Shown here: positions 1 through 8,618 of the stretch, in pieces
How the letters are laid out: the number at the start of each line of letters is the position of its first letter
How positions within the stretch are numbered: the first letter of the stretch is position 1
From: WHTK01 sp963711035
GTDB lineage: Bacteria > Chloroflexota > Dehalococcoidia > DSTF01 > WHTK01
NCBI GenBank assembly: GCA_963711035.1
Contig: CAVQCN010000004.1
Coordinates: 124,001-188,000, forward strand
Length of the DNA: 64,000 bases
Reading direction: 5' to 3'
Notes under the pieces: generated by a model
What the model was told of the DNA's origin: nothing
Databases searched by the model: none
Seen by the model: only the letters and a program-made list of their open reading frames with translations
Translations under genes and position numbers: made by a program

Positions 1-430
1 CGCGGCTCAGCGTGGCGCGACCGATGACGGCCTCGTTCAGGCCGTGGAAGACGTCACGGGTGCGCGAGGCGGTCGCCTGCAGCATGGTGCGCTGCTCGAT
101 GCGGCCGGCGCCTGCCAGCACCTCGTCCAGACGCTCGCCGATCTGCTGCTCGTCTAGCTCCGTCAGGAAGCCGAGGCGCCCCATGTTCACGCCCAGGATC
201 AGCGCCTCGGTGCCCATGACCATATGGGCGCAGTGCAGGACCGTGCCGTCGCCACCGAAGCAGATTACGAGGTCGAAACCGGCGAACGCCTCGCGCGACT
301 CCGTGTCTTCGATGACGATCGCTTCGACGCCGCGCGCCGCAATGTCGTCGCGCAGATTGCGAGCCAGACGCTGCGCTGCTTCGAGGCGTGGGCTGTAGAA
401 GAGGCCGACTCGGCGCGGCGGCTGCGGCAT
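1..430 (-). CDS. nadK: NAD kinase, 3' part cut by window edge
   Basis: Reading the minus strand from the ATG at 430 gives 143 codons that run off the window at position 1. NAD kinase phosphorylates NAD to NADP in the cytoplasm. The nucleotide-binding GGDGT motif is at residues 59-63, followed by the family signature NMGRLGFLTE at 82-91 and LNE at 131-133. The start overlaps the tlyA stop by one base (TGATG), so the two are translationally coupled, a pairing seen in many bacteria where recN often follows. The C-terminal half lies outside the window. Confidence 0.93.
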   Translation of the reverse strand, partial: MPQPPRRVGLFYSPRLEAAQRLARNLRDDIAARGVEAIVIEDTESREAFAGFDLVICFGGDGTVLHCAHMVMGTEALILGVNMGRLGFLTELDEQQIGERLDEVLAGAGRIEQRTMLQATASRTRDVFHGLNEAVIGRATLSR

Positions 431-1191
431 CACGCGGCCGGCAAGCGCTCGAGGCGCAGGTGGATGAGGAACTCGCGATTCCCTTCCGGCCCCAGGATGG
501 GCGACGTGGTGAGGCCGAGCAGGCGCAAGCCGTGACTCGATGTCCAGTCGACTACGCGGCCGATGACAGCGGCGTGGACCTGCGGATCCTTGACCACGCC
601 CTTCTTGCCGACCTCGTCACGGCGCGCCTGGAACTGCGGCTTGATCAGGACGATGAGCTGAGCGCCCGGCTTCAACGAGCCGCAGGCGGCCGGCAACACC
701 TTCTCGATGCCGATGAACGAGACGTCCATCACCAGCAGGTCGCACGCCTCGGGCAACGGCTCCAGCTCCCGGGCGTTGGTGCGCTCCATGACGACGACGC
801 GCTCGTCCTGGCGCAGGCGGTAGTCGAGGATGCCGTAGCCCACGTCCACGGCGTAGACGCGGCGGGCGCCATGCTGCAGCAGGCAGTCGGTGAATCCGCC
901 GGTCGAGGCGCCGATATCGACGCAGGTCAGGCCCGCAGGATCGACGTCGAAGACATCAAGGGCATGCTCCAGCTTCTCGCCGCCGCGGCTGACGTAGGCG
1001 GGACGCTGCAGTACCTCGATGGAGACGGAATCGGGCACCAGCTGGGCCGGCCGGGTGACGGTAGCGCCGTCGACTTTGATGTCGCCTGCCATCAGCGCGG
1101 CCTGCGCCTGCTGACGGCTCGTAACCAGCCCGCGTTCGACCAGCAAGCTATCGATGCGGCTGCGCGATACGCGCTCGCGGGTGGGGGACAT
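430..1191 (-). CDS. tlyA: TlyA family rRNA (cytidine-2'-O)-methyltransferase / hemolysin A
   Basis: 253 residues, normal length for TlyA. An N-terminal S4 RNA-binding domain (about residues 10-70) precedes an FtsJ-like Rossmann methyltransferase domain with the SAM-binding motif DIGASTGGF at 92-100. The catalytic-type lysine of SRGGEKLEHAL and the later IKPQF lysine are also present. In characterised members the enzyme 2'-O-methylates 16S and 23S rRNA cytidines and its loss gives capreomycin resistance; a pore-forming role has also been proposed. It is followed immediately by nadK. The family assignment is secure; the exact rRNA target here is inferred. Confidence 0.93.
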   Translation of the reverse strand: MSPTRERVSRSRIDSLLVERGLVTSRQQAQAALMAGDIKVDGATVTRPAQLVPDSVSIEVLQRPAYVSRGGEKLEHALDVFDVDPAGLTCVDIGASTGGFTDCLLQHGARRVYAVDVGYGILDYRLRQDERVVVMERTNARELEPLPEACDLLVMDVSFIGIEKVLPAACGSLKPGAQLIVLIKPQFQARRDEVGKKGVVKDPQVHAAVIGRVVDWTSSHGLRLLGLTTSPILGPEGNREFLIHLRLERLPAA

Positions 1192-1278
1192 GGCAGCAGA
1201 TTACGAAGGCCCCCTGCCAAAGTCAACGTAACGAGAGCCGCGAGCGTGCTCACCTCCGTCGCTGGCGGTACTCTAGCC

Positions 1279-1998
1279 ATGATGCGCTACCTCTGCCTGG
1301 CGACGTCGCTGCTGCTCGTCCTCCTCGCTGCCGCGGGCTGCTCGGGCTCCTCCTCGTCCCCAGAGGCCACCCAGACCGTGTCGCCGACTCCAGACCCGGC
1401 CGCGATCGTCGCCCAGGCGTCGGCGGCCATCGCCGGTGTCACGTCGTTTCACTTCAAGCTCGACCACGAGAACGGCACGAGTCCGATGCCTCTCGACCTC
1501 CAGCTGGTCTCGGCCGAGGGCGACATCATCGTGCCGGACAAGCTCAAGGCCACTGTGAAGACCAAAGCCGGCTCCTTCGACATCCAGGTCGACGTCACGG
1601 CGATCGGCGACCAGACCTGGATCACGAACCCGTTCACGAGGAAGTGGCAGACGCTGCCCGACGCCACGATCAAGGACATCGCCGACCCGGTGGCACTGGT
1701 CAAGGCCGTGACCGGCGGGCTGCAGAACGTTGCCTACCAGGGCACCGACAAGGTCGACGGCGTGCAGACGCAGGTCCTGACCGGCACGCTGGATGCAGGC
1801 GCACTGCAGAACGCGCTGTCCTTTGCCGAGCCCGGCCGCAGTGTCAACGTCAAGGTGTGGATAGGCACCGACGACCACCTGCCGCGCCGCGCCCGCATCG
1901 AGGGACCGCTGGCGTCCGGGGAGGACAACGCCATCGTGCGCCAGATCGACTTCTCACACTTCAACGACAGCAGCATCGAGATCACGGCGCCGCAGTGA
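1279..1998 (+). CDS. LppX/LprAFG-family lipoprotein (LprG-like)
   Basis: 239 residues. The start is the ATG at 1279 (a second ATG follows at 1282); the frame is open much further upstream but that part is antisense to tlyA. A signal peptide ends in a lipobox with Cys at residue 21 (LLAAAGC), then a Ser/Pro/Thr linker and an LppX_LprAFG-type domain (DUF1396-like), which in mycobacteria forms a hydrophobic pocket for acylated lipids. The gene ends within the first codons of the MFS transporter gene, as in the mycobacterial lprG-p55 operon. I infer lipid or glycolipid carriage at the outer face of the membrane. Confidence 0.82.
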   Translation: MMRYLCLATSLLLVLLAAAGCSGSSSSPEATQTVSPTPDPAAIVAQASAAIAGVTSFHFKLDHENGTSPMPLDLQLVSAEGDIIVPDKLKATVKTKAGSFDIQVDVTAIGDQTWITNPFTRKWQTLPDATIKDIADPVALVKAVTGGLQNVAYQGTDKVDGVQTQVLTGTLDAGALQNALSFAEPGRSVNVKVWIGTDDHLPRRARIEGPLASGEDNAIVRQIDFSHFNDSSIEITAPQ

Positions 1999-2003
1999 GG
2001 CTG

Positions 2004-3428
2004 ATGCCACTCCCCAACGCCGAGCGGCAGCGCACCTTCTGGCTCCTGCTGCTGGCCGGCCTCGGCGTCTTTTTCGCCGCCGACGACCAGACGTCCGTCG
2101 TTGCCGTGCTGCCGGCGATGGTGCACGACCTCGGCCTCGCCCAGGACCAGTTCTACAAGGCCGCGTGGATCGTCAACGGTTACATCCTGGGTTACATCGT
2201 CGTCATGCCGCTCATGGGCCGCGCCGCCGACACCTTCGGCCACGGGCGCGTCTTCGCCCTGGCCCTCGTCCTGTTCTGCGCCGGCTCCGCCTGGGTAGCG
2301 CTGTCCAGCGACCTGACCACCCTCACCATCGCCCGCGCCGTGCAGGCGGTCGGAGCCGGCGCAGCGCTGCCCGTCGCGCTTGCCATCGCGACGTCCGTCC
2401 TGCCGGACTCGCAGCGGCCCCTCGGCCTCGGCGCCATGGCGGCCGCGGCAGAAGCGGGCGGCGTGCTGGGACCGCTGTGGGGCGGGTCGTTGACCAGCCT
2501 GGCGGGCTGGCAGACCGTCTTCTGGATCAACCTGCCCCTCTGCCTGCCGCTTGCCTTCGCTCTGTGGCGCCTGGCGCCGGCCATCGACACGCAGAAGCGC
2601 GCCATCGATTACCTGGGGGCCGCGCTGCTGGGCGGCTCGCTGGCGCTGCTGGCCGTGGCACTGACCAACGACCCGATTCAGCCCCGCGCCGCCGGCCTTG
2701 AGGCCGCACTGTACGCCGGCGCGGCCCTCCTGTTCGGCGGGTTCCTGCTGCGTCAGACGCGCGCCATGGCGCCGATCCTCAGGCTCGTACGGCTGGCGCG
2801 ACGGCCGCTGAGCGCGGCGCTGGCGGCCAACGGCCTGCTCGGTGCGGCGCTGCTCGTGGCGATGGTGGACGTACCGTTGTTCACGAACACGGTGCTGGAC
2901 GGCTCGGCGCTGGACGGCGGGCTCAACCTGATGCGCCTCAGCGTCACACTCGCGGCGGGCGCAGTCGTCGGCGGCGCACTGGCCTCGCGATTCGGACTGG
3001 CGGCGGTGACGGCGGCCGGCGCGGTCATCGCCGGGGCCGGCTACGTCGGCATGTCGACGTGGGGCTCCAACCCCAGCTTCGTGGAGATGACGGTTCCGTT
3101 GGCGGTGAGCGGCCTCGGCTTCGGCCTCGTGATCGCGCCGCTCAATACGGCCGTGATGGACCAGGTCGAGGAGGACGAGCGCGCCACGTGGGCCGCCGTA
3201 TTGAACGTGACGAGGCTGCTCGGCGCGCTGATCGCCGTGGCGCTGCTCACGTCGCGCGGCCTCGGCAGCTTCTACACCGAGGCAGGCCTGGTGCCGCTGA
3301 ACGACCCGAACTTCGTGCAAAAGATCGGCGTCCTGCAGGTCGATGCCTATCAGAAGACGTTCATTGCGGCCGCCATCGTCTGCTTCGTGGCCGTCGTGCC
3401 TGCGTTGATGCTGACTCGCAAAGAGTGA
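2004..3428 (+). CDS. MFS transporter, DHA2 (EmrB/QacA, P55-like) family
   Basis: 474 residues from the ATG at 2004; a GTG at 1995 overlapping the lipoprotein stop is an alternative start. Hydrophobic segments fit about 14 TM helices. The region around residue 150 has the antiporter-type motif C (EAGGVLGPLWGG) and GWQTVFWINLPL, both characteristic of DHA2 drug/proton antiporters. Coupling to the LprG-like lipoprotein resembles Rv1411c-Rv1410c (LprG-P55), whose MFS partner exports lipid species. Substrate here is unknown; lipid export is an inference from context. Confidence 0.88.
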   Translation: MPLPNAERQRTFWLLLLAGLGVFFAADDQTSVVAVLPAMVHDLGLAQDQFYKAAWIVNGYILGYIVVMPLMGRAADTFGHGRVFALALVLFCAGSAWVALSSDLTTLTIARAVQAVGAGAALPVALAIATSVLPDSQRPLGLGAMAAAAEAGGVLGPLWGGSLTSLAGWQTVFWINLPLCLPLAFALWRLAPAIDTQKRAIDYLGAALLGGSLALLAVALTNDPIQPRAAGLEAALYAGAALLFGGFLLRQTRAMAPILRLVRLARRPLSAALAANGLLGAALLVAMVDVPLFTNTVLDGSALDGGLNLMRLSVTLAAGAVVGGALASRFGLAAVTAAGAVIAGAGYVGMSTWGSNPSFVEMTVPLAVSGLGFGLVIAPLNTAVMDQVEEDERATWAAVLNVTRLLGALIAVALLTSRGLGSFYTEAGLVPLNDPNFVQKIGVLQVDAYQKTFIAAAIVCFVAVVPALMLTRKE

Positions 3429-3456
3429 TACGCCGCAAGCGCAGACTCGTGAGGCC

Positions 3457-4470
3457 ATGAGGGATTCGCTCGATTGGTCCAAAACCGTGAGGCAGACTAT
3501 GATCGATGAAATGGCTGAAGAATCCGTTGCGCGGGAACGGCCCGCCGTCGTAACCGGCTCCGTATCCCTGCCCCGCCAGCTGCGCTACATCTTCAAGTCG
3601 ATGCGGCCACGCCAGTGGACCAAAAACGGCATCGTCTACATGGCGCTGATCTTCTCGGTCAACATGGCGTGGCAGCCCGAGCACGTCGCCACCTGGGACC
3701 GTCTCTTCGCGCGCGTTACTCTCACCGCGCTCGCCTTCTGCCTCGTCTCCGGCGCCGATTACCTGGTCAACGACGTCAAGGACCGTGCCAGCGACCGCAT
3801 GCACCCGACAAAGCGTCGCCGGCCCATCGCTGCCGGGCTGATCTCACCGCAAGTAGCCGTCAGCTCAGCGGTCGTCGCAGCGGCAAGCGGCGCCGCCATT
3901 GCCTTCGCGCTCGACTGGCGCACCGGCGCCGTGGTCATCGGCTACTGGGTGATGATGCAGGCCTACACGTTCTTCCTGAAGTACGAGGTCATCCTCGACG
4001 TCATGACGATCGCGGCCGGCTTCGTGCTGCGCGCCATGGCCGGCGCCTACGCCATCGACGTGCCGATCTCGCCGTGGCTCTACGTCGTGACGGCGCTGGG
4101 CGCGCTCTTCCTGGCGATCACGAAGCGCCGCGCCGAGGTCAACCTGCTGCAGGGTGACGCCGGCGGCCACCGCTCGACCCTGCTGCACTACACGCCGGCG
4201 CTCATCGAGCAGATGACGGCCATGGTCACGGCCTCGACGGTCATTGCCTACGCCTTGTACACGTTCACGTCGGAGAACCTGCCCGAGAACCACCTCATGA
4301 TGCTGACGATCCCGTTCGTGGCGTACGGCATCTTCCGCTACCTGTTCCTCTCGCTGACCATGAACGAGGGCGGCAGCCCGGAAGAGGTGCTGCTCAAGGA
4401 CAAGCCCCTGATCCTCACGATCGTTGCCTGGGTCGCAACCTCGATGATCATCCTCTCGACAACGCGCTGA
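3457..4470 (+). CDS. UbiA-family decaprenyl-phosphate phosphoribosyltransferase
   Basis: 337 residues, polytopic membrane prenyltransferase fold. The first Asp-rich motif NDxxDxxxD is at residues 105-113, just after PRQWTKN (51-57), and a PTKRRRPIAAG stretch follows. These features, plus GGSPEE and KDKPL near the C-terminus, match the DPPR synthase branch (Rv3806c type) rather than quinone prenyltransferases. That enzyme joins PRPP to decaprenyl phosphate, the first step to decaprenyl-phospho-arabinose, the arabinose donor for cell-envelope polymers. An internal ATG at 3499 is a possible alternative start. The PRPP supplier prs lies 9 kb downstream. Confidence 0.85.
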   Translation: MRDSLDWSKTVRQTMIDEMAEESVARERPAVVTGSVSLPRQLRYIFKSMRPRQWTKNGIVYMALIFSVNMAWQPEHVATWDRLFARVTLTALAFCLVSGADYLVNDVKDRASDRMHPTKRRRPIAAGLISPQVAVSSAVVAAASGAAIAFALDWRTGAVVIGYWVMMQAYTFFLKYEVILDVMTIAAGFVLRAMAGAYAIDVPISPWLYVVTALGALFLAITKRRAEVNLLQGDAGGHRSTLLHYTPALIEQMTAMVTASTVIAYALYTFTSENLPENHLMMLTIPFVAYGIFRYLFLSLTMNEGGSPEEVLLKDKPLILTIVAWVATSMIILSTTR

Positions 4471-4483
4471 CACCGGGCCTCGT

Positions 4484-4583
4484 CGTCATTGCGAGGAGCG
4501 CAGCGACGAAGCCATCCTGGACGCGCCCCCTTATCTCCACGTTCCCGAAGCCCCGAGATTGCTTCGCTGGCGCTCGCAATGAC
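4484..4583. repeat. Dispersed palindromic repeat, type A, complete inverted pair
   Basis: Left arm at 4485-4517 begins GTCATTGCGAGGAGCG; the right arm at 4555-4583 is its inverted copy ending GCGCTCGCAATGAC, with about 37 bases between. It lies between the prenyltransferase gene and the 3' end of the oxidase gene. It is the best-formed copy of a family found in many other gaps of the window. Confidence 0.85.
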
Positions 4584-4626
4584 AAACGGCATGTCTCGCT
4601 AAGGAGGATTACCCTGGTGCCGGCGT

Positions 4627-7578
4627 CTAGCCCTTGAGCGCGTCTGCCAGCACCTCGACGGCATGGCGGGGGCGGCGCGAGGTGAAGTGGCCGATCTGCT
4701 GGCGGCAGGAGACGCCGGTGATGGCGATCTCGGCGTCTGGTGCGGCGGCTTCGACGGCCGGGAACAGCTTGAGGGAGCCCATCGCCTTCGAAATATCGTA
4801 GTGCTCCGCCTCGAAGCCGAAGGAGCCGGCCATGCCGCAGCAGCCGGTGTCGACGAGCTGGACCTTGTAGCCGGGTACGAGACGCAGCGCGTTCACGGTC
4901 GGCTCCGGACCGGCGATCGCCTTCTGGTGGCAGTGAGCGTGCAGCACGACCTCGCGCTGCAGGTCGTCGCGGAACAGGTCTTTCACCGATGCGTCTTCGG
5001 CCGCGAGCTTCGTGATCAGCTCGTCGAGCAGGAAGGCGTGCGAGGCCACCTTGCGCGACGCCTCGTCGGTGAGCAGGTCGGGGTACTCATCACGGAACGA
5101 CAGGATGCAGGACGGCTCGATGCCGACGATGGGCACGCCGCGCTCGGCGTAGGGCAGCAGCGCCTGCACGTTGCGCCGCGCCCAGCCGCGCGCTGTCTCC
5201 AGCAGGCCTTTCGAGATCGCCGGACGGCCACAGCAGGCTGTACGTTCCGCCAGCACGACGTTGTAGCCCAGCGCTTCGAGAACGCGCACCGCAGCCTTGC
5301 CCGCCTCGGGGTGGAAGTTGTCGGTGAACGTGTCGTGGAAGAAGACGGCGTCGCCGCGCGTTACGGTGCTCGTCGTGGCGACGGTGCGGCCCTTGAACCA
5401 GCGCGGGAAGGTCTGCGAGGCGAACTTCGGCAACGGCCGCGCGTGATGAATACCTCCGTAGCGTTGGAGCAGCTGTCGTGCGAAGCCGAAGCTGCCCGCG
5501 AGGTTGGCGACCGGCGCCATCATGCTGCCAACCTTTGCCAGCGAGCCGATGTTCGCGAAGAGCCGCGCCCGTAGCGGCACGCCGTGCACGCGATTGCGCT
5601 GCGCCAGCACCTCGTACTTGAGCTTCGCCAGGTCGACGCCCGACGGACACTCCGCCTTGCAGGCCTTGCACTCGACGCAGAGGTCGAGCGCCTGATGGAC
5701 GCGGTCGCCGGTGAGCTCTGTAGGCGGCATGACGCCGGCCATCGCCAGGCGCAGGAGATTGGCGCGACCGCGCGTCGAGTGCTCTTCTTCCATCGTCGCC
5801 ATGTAGGAGGGACACATGCCGCCTTCGAGCTTGCGGCAGGCGCCCTGGCCGTTGCACTGCTCCGCCGCGCGCGCCAGACCGCCCTCGAACGAGAAGTCGA
5901 GGTAGGTGACGGGCTCCCAGTTCACCGTCCGCGGGCTCAGGCGCAGGTTCTCGGTGAAGCCGGGCGTGTCGACGATCTTGCCGGGGTTGAGCAGGCCGTC
6001 GGGGTCGAAGGTGCGCTTGACCTCGCGAAACGCTTCGGTGAGCTGCGGACCGAACATGCGCTCCGTGAAGACGCCACGCAGGATGCCGTCGCCGTGCTCG
6101 CCGCTGAGGCTGCCGCCGAACTCGAGCACGAGGTCGGCAATCTCGGTGGCGATCGCCTCCATGGTGCGTAGGCCTTCCGCCGTCTTGACGTTGACGGCGG
6201 GCCGGATGTGCAGGCAGCCGACGCTGGCGTGGCCGTAGTAGGCCGCCTCGGTGCCGTGCTTGCCGACGATCTCCTGGAAGCGCGCGACGAAGGCGGGCAG
6301 CTTCTCCGGACCGACGGCGGTGTCCTCGACGTAGGCGATGGGCTTCGTGTCGCCGCGCAGGCTCATGATGAGGCCGAGGCCCGCCTCGCGCATGCGCCAC
6401 ATGTCGCGCTGCAACGCCGGGTCGGTGGCGATCACCGTCGCGTAGCCCAGGCCGCGGCGCGTCAGGTCCGCCTCGATGCGCTCCAGCTTGGCGTGCAGCT
6501 CCGTCTCGTTCTCGCCGTAGCACTCGATGAGCAGGATGCCGCCGGGATCGCCCTGCACCCATCCGGCCAGGCGCTGGAAGCTCGGATTGGCGCGGCAGCG
6601 CTGCACGATGACGGAATCGATCAGCTCCACCGAGGACGGGCCCAGCTCCAGCGAGGCCACCGTCGCCTCCGCCGCTTGCACGATGGTGTCGAAGTGCACC
6701 GCCGCGACGCCCTTCACCGGCGGCACCTGCTGCAGCCGCATGCGCGCCTCGGTGACGACGGCAAGCGTGCCCTCGGAGCCGACAACCATGCGGGACAGGT
6801 CGATGGGGCCTTCGGCGTTGACGAAGTCGTCCAGGTTGTAGCCGGAGACGCGGCGCATGATCTTCGGGAAGCGGCGCGCGATCTCTTCGCGCTGCTCGCG
6901 GCCGATGCGGCGCAGCTCGCGGTAGAGGTTGCCCTCCAGGCCCTCGGCGGCCAGCTTGGCCTCGAGCGCGCTGTCCCGTAGCGGACCCATCTCCGCTACG
7001 GAGGCGTCGGCGAGGACGGCGCGCAGGTCGACTACCTGGTCGATCGTCTTGCCGTAGATGACCGAGTGAGCGCCGCAGGAGTTGTTGCCGATGCCGCCGC
7101 CTATCGTGGCGCGGTTCGCGGTCGAAGGGTCGATGCCGTACTGCAAGCCCTGCGCCGCGGCGGCGCGGTTGAGCTGCGCCAGCACGACGCCCGGCTGCAC
7201 CCGCGCCCAGCCCTCCTCCTTGTTGATCTCGAGGATGCGGTTCATGTACGGCGAGAAGTCGAGGACGATGGCGTGGTTGACGCCCTGGCCCGCCAGGCTG
7301 GTACCGCCGCCGCGCGGCAGCACCGGCAGCCCGGCCTGCTTCGCCACGCGCAGCACCTGCTGCACGTCCGCCTCGCTGCGCGGGAAGACGACGGCAACCG
7401 GCTCCATCTGGTAGATCGAGGCATCCGTGGCGTAGAGCAGCCGCGAGCCGCGGTCGGAGCGCACTTCGCCCTCGATGTTGCGGCTCAGCGCATCGGCCAG
7501 GTCACGAACGCCAGACTCGCTCAGGTCTCGGCCGCGCACGGCGGTCTCGCTCAGGGGATAGGCCTTCATCGTCGTCAT
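4627..7578 (-). CDS. Fused FAD-binding / Fe-S oxidoreductase (GlcD-GlcF, D-lactate dehydrogenase type)
   Basis: 983 residues. The N-terminal half is a FAD_binding_4/FAD-oxidase_C unit (PRGGGTSLAGQGV near residue 90), as in GlcD and D-lactate dehydrogenases. At about 627-642 a ferredoxin-like cluster CxxCxxCxxxCP is visible. Two CCG domains follow (CCGRPAISKG near 781 and CCGMAGSFG near 911), as in GlcF. The single-chain fusion resembles the large D-2-hydroxyacid or D-lactate dehydrogenases that feed electrons to quinones. No second 4Fe-4S CxxCxxC motif is evident. Substrate cannot be told from sequence. The S49 peptidase gene precedes it by 92 bases on the same strand. Confidence 0.88.
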   Translation of the reverse strand: MTTMKAYPLSETAVRGRDLSESGVRDLADALSRNIEGEVRSDRGSRLLYATDASIYQMEPVAVVFPRSEADVQQVLRVAKQAGLPVLPRGGGTSLAGQGVNHAIVLDFSPYMNRILEINKEEGWARVQPGVVLAQLNRAAAAQGLQYGIDPSTANRATIGGGIGNNSCGAHSVIYGKTIDQVVDLRAVLADASVAEMGPLRDSALEAKLAAEGLEGNLYRELRRIGREQREEIARRFPKIMRRVSGYNLDDFVNAEGPIDLSRMVVGSEGTLAVVTEARMRLQQVPPVKGVAAVHFDTIVQAAEATVASLELGPSSVELIDSVIVQRCRANPSFQRLAGWVQGDPGGILLIECYGENETELHAKLERIEADLTRRGLGYATVIATDPALQRDMWRMREAGLGLIMSLRGDTKPIAYVEDTAVGPEKLPAFVARFQEIVGKHGTEAAYYGHASVGCLHIRPAVNVKTAEGLRTMEAIATEIADLVLEFGGSLSGEHGDGILRGVFTERMFGPQLTEAFREVKRTFDPDGLLNPGKIVDTPGFTENLRLSPRTVNWEPVTYLDFSFEGGLARAAEQCNGQGACRKLEGGMCPSYMATMEEEHSTRGRANLLRLAMAGVMPPTELTGDRVHQALDLCVECKACKAECPSGVDLAKLKYEVLAQRNRVHGVPLRARLFANIGSLAKVGSMMAPVANLAGSFGFARQLLQRYGGIHHARPLPKFASQTFPRWFKGRTVATTSTVTRGDAVFFHDTFTDNFHPEAGKAAVRVLEALGYNVVLAERTACCGRPAISKGLLETARGWARRNVQALLPYAERGVPIVGIEPSCILSFRDEYPDLLTDEASRKVASHAFLLDELITKLAAEDASVKDLFRDDLQREVVLHAHCHQKAIAGPEPTVNALRLVPGYKVQLVDTGCCGMAGSFGFEAEHYDISKAMGSLKLFPAVEAAAPDAEIAITGVSCRQQIGHFTSRRPRHAVEVLADALKG

Positions 7579-7670
7579 GATGTCTGCACGCTATACGAGG
7601 CCGCGCGTGCCCGCAAGCGGCGCCATCCCTTCTCCGAAATCGGAGCGGGGACCGAGGGGTGAGGTTCCCG

Positions 7671-8528
7671 CTACAGCCGGTGCTGGTAGTTGTAGCTTGC
7701 CGTGAGCCGCTCTTCGACGCGCGTGACGATCTCGTCCACCATCGTACCCGCGACCATGGAGCCGAGCACGTCCCGCAGGCCACGACGCGGCCTCATCCAC
7801 ACGGGATGTCGTGGCGTGTCGCCCAGCTCCGCCGCCAGGTCGATGGCGCGTTCGAGGTCCCCGATCTCGTCAACGAGGCCCAGGTCGATGCCGCGCCTGC
7901 CGGTGTAGACCTCGCCCGTGGCGAGCTCCTTGACCTTGGCCTTGTCCATGTGACGGCCCTCGGCCACGGCGTCGAGGAACTGGTCGTAGAGGTCGTCGAC
8001 CAGGCCCTGCTCCTTCTCGAGCTCCTCGGGCGTCGGCTCGCGGAACATGCTGCCCATGTCCTTGAGGCGGTCCGACTTGGTTACCTGCATCTGCAGGCCC
8101 AGCTTCTCCATCGCGTCGTACAGCAGCGGCCGCATCGAGATCACGCCTATCGAGCCGATGATGGCGCTCGGGATCGAGACGATGCGCGAGGCCGGGCAGG
8201 CCAGCATGTAGGCGCCGGACGCGCCGAGGCCGCGGATGAAGGCGACGACGGGCTTCTTGCGGGCCAGGGCCGTGACGGCGAGGTACAGGTAGTTGGAGCC
8301 GGTCGCGGAGCCGCCGGGAGAATCGATGTCGAGGACGACGGCGCGCACGCGGTCGTTCTCCTCGATCGAGCGCAGTAGGCGGACGTACTCGCCCGCCTTC
8401 AGACGCGGGCCGATCTGGCCCTCCATCTCCACGACGGCGATTTGCTGAAGCTGCTTGGCCTTGAGTCCAATCACGATCATCTCTTCTCGTTTCGTGTAAC
8501 GCGGACGCGGTTTATTGAGTGTAGGCAC
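7671..8528 (-). CDS. S49 family serine peptidase (SppA/SohB-like, no membrane anchor)
   Basis: 285 residues. ClpP-like fold with DIDSPGGS at 68-74, the nucleophile serine in GLGASGAYM (Ser104) and the KSDRLKDMG region (151-159) where the general-base lysine of the Ser-Lys dyad is expected. Classical SppA has an N-terminal TM anchor; none is visible here, so a cytoplasmic enzyme is likely. Some starts are uncertain: an internal ATG at 8480 would remove 16 charged residues. The role in signal-peptide clearance or protein quality control is inferred from the family. Confidence 0.85.
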   Translation of the reverse strand: MPTLNKPRPRYTKREEMIVIGLKAKQLQQIAVVEMEGQIGPRLKAGEYVRLLRSIEENDRVRAVVLDIDSPGGSATGSNYLYLAVTALARKKPVVAFIRGLGASGAYMLACPASRIVSIPSAIIGSIGVISMRPLLYDAMEKLGLQMQVTKSDRLKDMGSMFREPTPEELEKEQGLVDDLYDQFLDAVAEGRHMDKAKVKELATGEVYTGRRGIDLGLVDEIGDLERAIDLAAELGDTPRHPVWMRPRRGLRDVLGSMVAGTMVDEIVTRVEERLTASYNYQHRL

Positions 8529-8618
8529 GGCCCGCGAAGGGGGTCAAACGGGTGCGAGCGCCGCAGGGACTGCGGCTGGCTACAGTCGGGTAGTGACAGC
8601 TTTCCCGCGCTTCTGATA

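Noticed and set aside
388..1278. Upstream extension of the lipoprotein frame
   Set aside because: Antisense to tlyA; the signal peptide and lipobox fix the start at 1279.
1734..3482. 582-codon minus-strand open frame
   Set aside because: Antisense to the MFS gene; low-complexity Arg/Gln/His composition.
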